Assembly: GCA_937983065.1 (NCBI GenBank) | Contig: CALKAL010000195.1 | Span: 1 to 30,464 of the forward strand | DNA: 30,464 bases | DNA from: an uncultured Bacillaceae bacterium | Lineage (GTDB): Bacteria > Bacillota > Bacilli > Bacillales > Alkalibacillaceae | Reading direction: 5' to 3' | Shown here: piece by piece, positions 23,804 through 30,464 of the stretch | Numbering within the stretch: the stretch's first letter is position 1 | Layout of the letters: each line of letters opens with the position of its first letter | Program-made: the position numbers and the translations under genes | Notes under the pieces: model-generated | The model's database searches: none | What the model was told of the DNA's origin: nothing | What the model saw: only the letters and a program-made list of their open reading frames with translations

Positions 23804-25471
23804 ATGAAATTTGTTAAAAATGATCAAGTCGCTATATTTGCTTTAGGTGGTCTTGGTGAGATCGGAAAAAATACGTACGGTATACAGTTTCAAGATGAAA
23901 TAATATTAATCGACGCAGGAATTAAATTTCCTGAAGATGAACTGTTAGGGATTGACTATGTCATTCCTGATTATACGTACTTGATTCAAAACCAAGACAA
24001 AATAAAAGGATTGTTTATTACCCACGGACATGAAGACCATATCGGAGGCATTCCATATTTATTAAGAGAAGTGAATGTGCCGATTTATGGCGGTAAGCTA
24101 GCAATAGGATTAATTCGAAATAAGCTTGAGGAACACGGACTTCTTCGTAATGCAACCCTTCGAGAAATCGAAGAAGATGATATTATTAAATTTAGAAAAA
24201 CATCAATTACGTTTTTCCGAACGACCCACAGTATTCCAGATTCATATGGAATTGTTGTAAAAACACCGCCAGGAAATATCGTTCATACTGGAGATTTTAA
24301 ATTCGATTTTACCCCTGTCGGTGAGCCGGCTAATTTAACGAAAATGGCCGAAATCGGGGCTGAAGGTGTTTTATGTTTACTATCAGATAGTACAAACAGT
24401 GAAGTACCTGGATTTACATTGTCAGAACGGGTTGTTGGCGAAAGTATAAAAGATATTTTCAATAAAGTTGATGGAAGAATTATTTTTGCAACTTTCGCAT
24501 CGAACATTCACCGTTTACAACAAGTCGTTGAAGCAGCAGTCCATACGAAACGTAAAATCTCTGTATTTGGAAGAAGTATGGAAAACGCCATCCGCATCGG
24601 GCAAGAGTTAGGCTATATTCAAGCACCAAAAGATACATTTGTCGATGCTAATGAAATTGCTAAACTTCCTGATGAAGAAGTTTGTATATTATGTACGGGT
24701 TCTCAAGGTGAGCAATTAGCTGCTTTATCGCGCATTGCAAACGGAACCCATCGACATATACAAATAAGTCCTGAGGATACGGTCGTTTTTTCTTCGTCTC
24801 CAATCCCAGGGAATGCAATTAGTGTGAATCGCAGCATCAATAAACTTTATCGTGCAGGTGCTAGAGTTATTCACGGCTCGTTAAATGACATTCACACTTC
24901 AGGCCACGGCGGACAAGAAGAACAGAAGCTTATGCTCAGACTTATGAAGCCGAAATATTTTATGCCGATTCACGGTGAGTATCGTATGCTATGCGAACAC
25001 GTTAATCTTGCTGCTGACTGTGGTGTTAATCCAAACAACAGCTTCGTGATGGATAATGGTGATGTTCTCGCCATAGGAAACAATCACGTAGGTATTGCCG
25101 GTAAAATTCCTTCAGGCTCCATTTATGTTGACGGAAGTGGTATTGGTGATATTGGGAATATCGTTTTACGAGATCGACGCATTCTTTCTGAAGAAGGGCT
25201 CGTCATCGTCGTTGTTAGCATCAACATGAAAGATTTCAAAATCGCAGCTGGACCAGACATTATTTCGCGAGGATTTGTCTATATGAGAGAATCCGAAGAC
25301 TTAATAAACGACGCACAAAGTCTCGTATCAAAACATTTAGAAAAAGTTATGGAAAGAAAAACGACGCAATGGTCTGAAATTAAAAATGAAATTATTGATA
25401 CAATTCAGCCATTCTTATATGAAAAAACAAAAAGACGTCCGATGATATTACCTATCATTATGGAAGTATAA
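23804..25471 (+). CDS. rnjA: Ribonuclease J1
   Basis: An endoribonuclease and 5'-to-3' exoribonuclease central to mRNA turnover and rRNA maturation in Bacilli. The 555-residue protein has the metallo-beta-lactamase/beta-CASP core: THGHEDHIGG (His74, His76, Asp78, His79), IVHTGDFKFD, LLSDSTNSEVPG, the beta-CASP region with FATFASNIHRLQQV and ILCTGSQGEQLAALSR, then HTSGHGGQEE and MPIHGEYRML, followed by the C-terminal domain. Length is the J1 norm. The ribosome site is modest (AGGGATG). It is co-transcribed with rpoY and ends with its own hairpin. Confidence 0.97.
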   Translation: MKFVKNDQVAIFALGGLGEIGKNTYGIQFQDEIILIDAGIKFPEDELLGIDYVIPDYTYLIQNQDKIKGLFITHGHEDHIGGIPYLLREVNVPIYGGKLAIGLIRNKLEEHGLLRNATLREIEEDDIIKFRKTSITFFRTTHSIPDSYGIVVKTPPGNIVHTGDFKFDFTPVGEPANLTKMAEIGAEGVLCLLSDSTNSEVPGFTLSERVVGESIKDIFNKVDGRIIFATFASNIHRLQQVVEAAVHTKRKISVFGRSMENAIRIGQELGYIQAPKDTFVDANEIAKLPDEEVCILCTGSQGEQLAALSRIANGTHRHIQISPEDTVVFSSSPIPGNAISVNRSINKLYRAGARVIHGSLNDIHTSGHGGQEEQKLMLRLMKPKYFMPIHGEYRMLCEHVNLAADCGVNPNNSFVMDNGDVLAIGNNHVGIAGKIPSGSIYVDGSGIGDIGNIVLRDRRILSEEGLVIVVVSINMKDFKIAAGPDIISRGFVYMRESEDLINDAQSLVSKHLEKVMERKTTQWSEIKNEIIDTIQPFLYEKTKRRPMILPIIMEV

Positions 25472-25510
25472 AGACGAATACCTATCCAATAGCTAAATTA
25501 AATAGCGAAT

Positions 25511-25544
25511 AATTATGACTGAATGTGAAAACAAAGTCATAATT
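25511..25544 (+). repeat. Inverted repeat downstream of rnjA
   Basis: A perfect 10-bp stem (AATTATGACT / AGTCATAATT) with a 14-base loop lies 40 bases after the rnjA stop. No T run follows (GATAAG), so it is not a terminator by itself. It may stabilise the 3' end of the rnjA message. Confidence 0.5.
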
Positions 25545-25555
25545 GATAAGCTAGA

Positions 25556-25597
25556 AAAAAATGATCCTGACAAATGAAGTTAGGATCATTTTTTATT
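25556..25597 (+). terminator. rnjA terminator
   Basis: AAAAATGATCCTGAC pairs with GTTAGGATCATTTTT, including one G-U pair possible only in the plus transcript, with a 6-base loop, and then TTATTT. It ends the rpoY-rnjA transcript. Confidence 0.85.
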
Positions 25598-25599
25598 TC

Positions 25600-25800
25600 T
25601 ACGTTGGTGAAAGTGTTCTATCGACTGATTTTCTTTTAATTTAGATATTATTAAGTAAAGTATTATGTTTGAATCATTTGGTAATAGGACAAATCTTAGG
25701 TGCGAACTGGTTTGAGAAGCCCCCTATAAGACAAATCTTCAATGAAAACCTAAAGATTTGGGTTTTAGACAACCCTTATGGAAACCCCCCCGATTCAGCC
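25600..25800. other. Structured intergenic stretch, no assignable gene
   Basis: This part of the 381-base gap between rnjA and the ABC genes lies outside both terminators. The 120 bases from 25681 are about 42 percent G+C, well above other gaps here. They hold an imperfect direct repeat (TAGGACAAATCTT at 25685, TAAGACAAATCTT at 25727), an inverted copy AAGATTTG at 25753, a GGGTT/AACCC hairpin at 25760-25775, and a run of seven C. An open plus-strand frame (25654-25833) exists but has no ribosome site and runs into the opposite terminator. It could be a small RNA or a decayed gene or element. Confidence 0.4.
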
Positions 25801-25850
25801 AAAAAGAAAAAGCTTGCTACCTCTATATGTTAGAGATAACAAGCTTTTTA
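25801..25850 (-). terminator. ABC exporter operon terminator
   Basis: On the minus strand AAAAAGCTTGTTATCTCTA pairs with TAGAGGTAGCAAGCTTTTT. The 19-bp stem contains two G-U pairs found only in this orientation; the loop is 5 bases and a CTTTTT tail follows. It starts 2 bases after the stop codon of the second ABC gene. Confidence 0.9.
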
Positions 25851-25852
25851 AA

Positions 25853-27676
25853 TTACAATTGATCAAGCATATTAAATTGGGAACGTACTAAATTATAGTA
25901 CTCGCCTTCTTTTTCCATCAATTGATCATGGTTTCCTTGCTCTAAAATTCGTCCATGCTCTAATACGATAATTTTATCCGCTTCACGAATGGTTGATAAA
26001 CGGTGAGCAATAATAATTGACGTACGGCCTTTCAACAATTTCTTCAATGCTTTTTGTATCTTTACTTCTGTTTCAGTATCGATACTTGCGGTTGCTTCAT
26101 CCAAAATAATTATTCGTGGATTAGCTAAAAGCGCTCTTGCAAAGGATAAAAGCTGTCTTTCCCCAGCTGACAAAATATTTCCTCGTTCTTCGACTTCCGT
26201 TTCATAGCCCTTCGCGAGTCGCTGAATAAAATCATGTGCGCCAACGACTTTAGCTGCTTCAATAACTTCTTCATCAGATGCATCTGGTCGGCCGAAACGA
26301 ATATTTTCCATAATCGTTCCTGAGAAAATGAACGTATCTTGCAAGACCACACTAATATTTTGTCTTAAGCTTTGTAACGATACATCTCTTAAATCGTGCC
26401 CATCAACTTTAACTACCCCTTCAGTCGGATCGTAAAAGCGACTAATTAAGTTTGCAATCGTCGACTTACCTGAGCCAGTATGTCCGACTAAAGCAACGGT
26501 ATCTCCAGCCTTCATTTCTAATGAGATTTCATGTAAGGCAATTCGGTCTTTTTCATATGAAAATTGAACCCGATCAAATTCAATATGCCCTTTCATATCT
26601 TCAAATTCAATCGCATGATCCTTTTCTTCTACGTTCGGCTGCTCATCTAAAAACTCAAAGATACGTTCAGAAGATGACATTGCCATTAGAAGCTGATTGT
26701 ACATTTGTCCGAGTCTCGAGATAGGCTCCCAAAACATACCGATGAAAAAGGTGAAAACGACAAACGTCCCAAGTTCTATTCCACCCGAATAAATTAAATA
26801 GGCACCATATGAAATTAAAATCGCTGTACCAAAAGCATTACTCATTTCAACGAATGGACGAAACATTGCACTTTTTCGTGTTGCCAGTTTCCAAGAGTTA
26901 AAGTTATCCGTATTAACACCATCGAAATAATCGATATTATTATCTTCCTGACTGAAAGATTGCGTAATTCTTATACCTTGTAAACTCTCATTTAAATGTG
27001 AGTTTAATCTTGATTGCTGAATCCGCACATCCTGCCAAGTCCGGCGAATATTTTTTCTAAGCTTAGTAGAAATGTAGAACATAATTGGAATAACGACCAT
27101 AACCGCTAATGCTAGATTCGGGCTTAACACAATTAAGATGACAATAATACTGATAAGTGTAATGACATCCATTAAAAGGTTAATAATCCCGTTTGTAAAA
27201 AGCTCTTGCAATGAGTTAATGTCATTCATAATTCGTGTAATGATACTTCCCGCTGATCGTCTGTCAAAAAAGTTATTTGATAAACGCTGAATATGGGAAA
27301 ATAAATGTTTTCTCATATCATAAATAACGTTTTGTCCTAGTAAGTTAACGTATTTAATCCGAACGGCGTTACCGATATAACTGAAAATATATAAAATTGA
27401 AATTCCGACGATTAACTGTATTAATAATGTCGTATCGTGATTCGGTATAGCAAGATCAAAAGCAATTCGACCGATTAAAATTGGTACGACAAGTCTTACT
27501 ACTGTCGATACGAGCATTGCAATAATAGCGATTGGTAATATTTTTTTAGCATATGGCTTGATGTATTGTAAAAGGCGTAACAATTGTTTCCAGTTAAAAG
27601 GCTTTTGTATCGCCACATCTTGTGTATAATAAAACCGTTTTAAATGAGGATTATCTCGTTTAGTCTCTGCTTGCAT
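25853..27676 (-). CDS. ABC exporter half-transporter, second subunit (consensus Walker B)
   Basis: A 607-residue half-transporter with an N-terminal six-helix membrane domain (about 45-330) and a C-terminal ATPase (about 365-600). Walker A is GHTGSGKST and Walker B is IIILDEATASID with the catalytic Glu. The H-loop is AHRLS. The signature is LSAGERQ instead of LSGGQ. Together with the upstream subunit, it fits the heterodimeric multidrug or lipid exporters such as B. subtilis YknU/YknV, YfiB/YfiC or BmrCD; I cannot choose the orthologue or substrate. ATG 27676 follows AAGGAGGGGG, 15 bases after the stop of its partner. Confidence 0.9.
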   Translation of the reverse strand: MQAETKRDNPHLKRFYYTQDVAIQKPFNWKQLLRLLQYIKPYAKKILPIAIIAMLVSTVVRLVVPILIGRIAFDLAIPNHDTTLLIQLIVGISILYIFSYIGNAVRIKYVNLLGQNVIYDMRKHLFSHIQRLSNNFFDRRSAGSIITRIMNDINSLQELFTNGIINLLMDVITLISIIVILIVLSPNLALAVMVVIPIMFYISTKLRKNIRRTWQDVRIQQSRLNSHLNESLQGIRITQSFSQEDNNIDYFDGVNTDNFNSWKLATRKSAMFRPFVEMSNAFGTAILISYGAYLIYSGGIELGTFVVFTFFIGMFWEPISRLGQMYNQLLMAMSSSERIFEFLDEQPNVEEKDHAIEFEDMKGHIEFDRVQFSYEKDRIALHEISLEMKAGDTVALVGHTGSGKSTIANLISRFYDPTEGVVKVDGHDLRDVSLQSLRQNISVVLQDTFIFSGTIMENIRFGRPDASDEEVIEAAKVVGAHDFIQRLAKGYETEVEERGNILSAGERQLLSFARALLANPRIIILDEATASIDTETEVKIQKALKKLLKGRTSIIIAHRLSTIREADKIIVLEHGRILEQGNHDQLMEKEGEYYNLVRSQFNMLDQL

Positions 27677-27691
27677 GCTTCCCCCTCCTTA

Positions 27692-29449
27692 TTATGCATG
27701 TTGTTCTCTTCCTAAAACGATATCGCGGTCTTGATATTGAATATCGTAAATTCGTTGATATGGACCATTGTTACTTAACAACATGTCATGAGTCCCTCTT
27801 TCAACGATTTCTCCATTTTCTAATACTAAAATTTCATCCGCATGCTTTAACGATGAAATCCGGTGGGCAATAATAAATGTCGTCCGCCCTTTCATGACCT
27901 CTTTTAAAGCTTTCTGGATTTTAAACTCTGTTTCCATATCTACTGCCGATGTGGCATCATCTAGTACGAGAATACTTGGATTAATTAACAACGCCCTAGC
28001 AATGGATATCCGTTGCTTCTGCCCACCTGAAAGTCCCATTCCTCTTTCGCCGAGTAATGTGTCATATCCTTTTGGCATTTCCATAATAAACTCATGGGCC
28101 TGGGCTCTTTTGGCTGCATCGATAATCTCTTCCATCGATGCACCTGGATTTCCGTATGCGATATTATCTTTAATCGTCGTTGAGAATAAAAACGGCTCTT
28201 GTAATACGAATCCGATATGTTTACGGATTGTACCTAACGAATAATCAGTTACTGGCTTTCCGTCAAGTAAAACTTCACCTTGCTCGGCTTCGTAAAAGCG
28301 TGTAATAAGCTGAGTAATACTCGTTTTTCCTGAGCCAGTCGCACCGATTAATCCTATTATTTTCCCTGGTGGTGCATCAAAGCTTATATTTTTCAATGCT
28401 TCATCATCATCGGCAACATAAGTTAACGTCACATCTTTAAAAGTCACATGACCTTTAATCGTTGTATCTTTAATGACATTTTCCTTTTCTTCAATTTCAT
28501 CATCGGATTCTAAAATTTCTAGCAATCTCTCACCTGATGCTTTTGCTTGAGAAAAGTTATTTATAATAAATCCGAGGTTCATCAGTGGCCCTAGGACGAG
28601 CATCACTAAGTTGAAAAAGGCAACGAGCTCACCAGGAGTTAATCCACCATTCATGACTAAATAACCACCATAAGCAAGAAGTGCCACGACAGAAATATTC
28701 CCGATAAACTCCATTAACGGAAAATAACGAGCCCAAATTTTCGCTGTGTTTAAATATTTTTGTCGATAATCTTCTCCCCTGACTGAAAAGCGGTCGACCT
28801 CAAAGTCTTCTCGAGAAAGAGACTTAACGGTATCCATCCCTGACACGTTTTCTTGTACCCGAGTGTTCATCTTACCGAAAGACCTTCTAATTCCTCTAAA
28901 AGCAGGGTGAACGAGCTTATCGAACTTTCTAACGACTAAAATTAGAAACGGCATCGAAATCATCGTCACGATAGCCAAAGGAATAGAATAGTAAAACATC
29001 ACAGAGAAACTAATGACAACGAGTAAGATCGTCCGAATTAATTCGGCAATACCGAAAGAAAGGAAAAATCTAAACCCTTCAACATCAGCTGTTAGTCGTG
29101 ACATTAAATCCCCTGTTTTAGCGTTGTCGTAATAATGAAAGGATAGGCGCTGTAATTTTTTGTACAAGGAATCTCTTACATCATAAACGGCTGTAATTCC
29201 GAATAGATCCCCTAAATATTGATGAAAAAACGTTGTGATAGCTTTCACAGCCATAATAAGAATAAAGCCTACCGCAATATATGGTACGAGATTGTATTGT
29301 CCTAATACGACGACTTCGTCAATTGTAATTTGCAGTACAATTGGAAAAACGACAGTAATCGCAGTGACAAACAATAATGAGATTAAAGACCATATGAAAA
29401 ATCGTTTATAAGGCCAATAAAATGATTTTAACTTTTTGAATATTTCCAT
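27692..29449 (-). CDS. ABC exporter half-transporter, first subunit (degenerate Walker B)
   Basis: A 585-residue half-transporter: six membrane helices (about 16-310), then an ATPase with Walker A GATGSGKTS, a consensus signature LSGGQKQRISIARA and H-loop AHRIS. Walker B ends LDDATSAVD, so the catalytic Glu is replaced by Asp. That loss and the non-consensus LSAGE of the partner fall in the same composite ATP site, the usual asymmetry of heterodimeric exporters. ATG 29449 follows AGGGGGAG. It is the first gene of a two-gene operon and is divergent from the chemotaxis gene. Confidence 0.9.
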   Translation of the reverse strand: MEIFKKLKSFYWPYKRFFIWSLISLLFVTAITVVFPIVLQITIDEVVVLGQYNLVPYIAVGFILIMAVKAITTFFHQYLGDLFGITAVYDVRDSLYKKLQRLSFHYYDNAKTGDLMSRLTADVEGFRFFLSFGIAELIRTILLVVISFSVMFYYSIPLAIVTMISMPFLILVVRKFDKLVHPAFRGIRRSFGKMNTRVQENVSGMDTVKSLSREDFEVDRFSVRGEDYRQKYLNTAKIWARYFPLMEFIGNISVVALLAYGGYLVMNGGLTPGELVAFFNLVMLVLGPLMNLGFIINNFSQAKASGERLLEILESDDEIEEKENVIKDTTIKGHVTFKDVTLTYVADDDEALKNISFDAPPGKIIGLIGATGSGKTSITQLITRFYEAEQGEVLLDGKPVTDYSLGTIRKHIGFVLQEPFLFSTTIKDNIAYGNPGASMEEIIDAAKRAQAHEFIMEMPKGYDTLLGERGMGLSGGQKQRISIARALLINPSILVLDDATSAVDMETEFKIQKALKEVMKGRTTFIIAHRISSLKHADEILVLENGEIVERGTHDMLLSNNGPYQRIYDIQYQDRDIVLGREQHA

Positions 29450-29869
29450 GCTGCTCCCCCTAATTAAGAAATATTTCGCTTTATTAAATATATCGGGTTC
29501 CGAAATAAATATCTACCCTTTTGCTTAAAATTTTTTAATTTCTCATTTATTTTACTAAAATATTATTATACTTCATTTTAATTTGAATAACTCCGTCTCC
29601 AGATTTAAAATAATATTATATTTTTGTCACATATAAAATAGGACTATTATACTAAATTAATTCAGCTAAAATAAAGGGACTATTGAACTAATTTATGTGG
29701 TATTATATTCCTAGTAGGTGAAAAGTGCTCAAAATCGATAATATGTTGACAAAATCATGGCTTTTTATCTATTTTTCTGTAAAAAATCACGAAAATTTTT
29801 GTTAGACTATTGATAATCTTCGACAAAAAGGTGACAATATAACTAGATATTAAAACGGAGGGGAACATT
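29450..29869. promoter_or_regulatory. Divergent control region between the ABC operon and the chemotaxis gene
   Basis: This very A+T-rich 420-base gap holds no gene. Seen in it are an imperfect 19-base direct repeat (29641-29659 and 29677-29695, starting GGACTATT, 36 bases apart) and a perfect TTGACA at about 29745 with a weak TATTTT 18 bases later. That pair is a possible promoter for the chemotaxis gene with a leader of about 95 bases. I see no convincing sigma-D (flagellar) promoter; CGATA near 29736 matches only half of it. Confidence 0.45.
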
Positions 29870-30464
29870 TTGAGAAAATATCGTTTCGGCTTACGATTAA
29901 AATTAGTCATTTTTACTACTATTCTAGCAATCATTACATATACGATGAGTGGGTTATTCATTTACGTCTTATACGATATGGTTAAAGATTATGTCAATAT
30001 GTCCCAAATTACATTCACATTAATTACTTTATTACTAGGAATCATTTGGTCAGGTATTTTAGCCTTTTTCGCTTCGAGTATTATAACGAAACCGCTTAAG
30101 AAAATTGAGGCAGTCGCAACGAAAGCAGCTGAAGGAGATTTAAATCAAGAAGTAGAGATTTCTAAATCTGATGATGAAATTCGATCTTTAGGAATTGCCT
30201 TTGATAAAATGCTCACTAATTTCAAACAAATGGTTCAAAATATCGAATCTAACTTTGAACAAACGAATGATTCAGTAACAAAAGTGCATCGAGTAACAGA
30301 TAATGCAACGAACCAAACGGAAATGATTCGACAAACGATTGAAGAAATTTCAATCGGCGCTGAGGATACATCATCTGCGATTCAACAAACGGCTGAATCG
30401 ATTGAGCATACAACATCTCTAGCAACACAAGTGAAAGATAAAGCAACGAGCTCACAGCAATTAT
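29870..30464 (+). CDS. Methyl-accepting chemotaxis protein without sensory domain, 5' part
   Basis: The gene runs off the right edge; 198 codons are visible. It starts at TTG 29870, 6 bases after GGAGGGG. Two membrane helices (about 11-35 and 46-71) are separated by only about ten residues, so there is no extracellular ligand-binding domain. A HAMP domain follows (about 72-125, TKPLKKIEAVATKAAEGDLN and DEIRSLGIAFDKM), then the start of the coiled-coil signalling and methylation region, with repeated Gln/Glu/Thr/Ser heptads (IRQTIEEISIGAEDTSSAIQ). The conserved kinase-contact tip lies beyond the window. It may sense membrane state or energy, or signal through other transducers. Confidence 0.9.
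   Translation, partial: MRKYRFGLRLKLVIFTTILAIITYTMSGLFIYVLYDMVKDYVNMSQITFTLITLLLGIIWSGILAFFASSIITKPLKKIEAVATKAAEGDLNQEVEISKSDDEIRSLGIAFDKMLTNFKQMVQNIESNFEQTNDSVTKVHRVTDNATNQTEMIRQTIEEISIGAEDTSSAIQQTAESIEHTTSLATQVKDKATSSQQL

Noticed and set aside
25654..25833. Plus-strand open frame of about 60 codons beginning with TTG candidates
   Set aside because: No ribosome site, no recognisable protein family, and its end overlaps the exporter terminator; kept only as a possible relic in the findings.
29730..29745. Possible sigma-D promoter for the chemotaxis gene
   Set aside because: Only the CGATA core matches the -10 consensus and no TAAA is found 15 bases upstream.
29755..29961. Minus-strand frame of 68 codons over the chemotaxis gene start
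   Set aside because: Antisense to the clear TTG-started transducer and its ribosome site; basic, low-complexity product.

Overview
This is ordinary chromosomal DNA from an aerobic low-G+C Gram-positive of the Bacillaceae, probably a spore-former. The DNA is A+T-rich, Shine-Dalgarno sites are strong and purine-rich, and GTG and TTG starts are common. Almost every gene matches the Bacillus subtilis block rnjA-rpoY-def-ykyA-pdhABCD-yktABC-yla-pyc-ctaABCDEF, in inverted order and with matching relative strands. The order in B. subtilis is recalled, not searched. Strongly acidic exported segments (the CtaC tail and the linker of a deacetylase lipoprotein) hint at a halophilic or alkaliphilic lineage; this is inference.

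Region by region: (1) 1-6041 holds the caa3-type cytochrome c oxidase genes ctaF (partial), ctaE, ctaD, ctaC and ctaB on the minus strand, with ctaA divergent. CtaB and CtaA make heme A for CtaD; CtaC carries CuA plus a fused cytochrome c. (2) 6076-9924 has pyruvate carboxylase and ylaN, with no ftsW between them. (3) 10176-12583 holds small yla genes: a YlaL-like protein, the YlaJ-type sporulation lipoprotein, a 77-codon membrane-protein frame, zinc-ribbon YlaI, and membrane proteins YlaH and YlaF. (4) 12609-14436 holds inositol-monophosphatase-family YktC, YktB and YktA. (5) 14441-16469 has a FabK/nitronate monooxygenase-family flavoprotein coupled to yktA, and a polysaccharide deacetylase lipoprotein. 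(6) 16723-21507 is the pyruvate dehydrogenase operon pdhABCD, preceded by ykyA. (7) 22659-25471 has peptide deformylase, a 27-residue cationic micro-ORF, and the rpoY-rnjA pair. (8) 25853-29449 is a heterodimeric ABC exporter with one degenerate ATP site. (9) 29870 to the end is the start of a chemotaxis transducer without a sensory domain.

Pyruvate is the metabolic link: PDH turns it into acetyl-CoA, pyruvate carboxylase turns it into oxaloacetate, and the oxidase terminates the aerobic chain. Genes are tightly packed, and most convergent pairs share one hairpin terminator. I saw no tRNA, rRNA, CRISPR, prophage or intact insertion sequence. No clear new system stands out. The places most worth a second look are the structured, unusually GC-rich gap at 25600-25835, the micro-ORF at 23413-23496, a possible AUU start at 11649, and the regulatory palindromes upstream of ctaA and pdhA.
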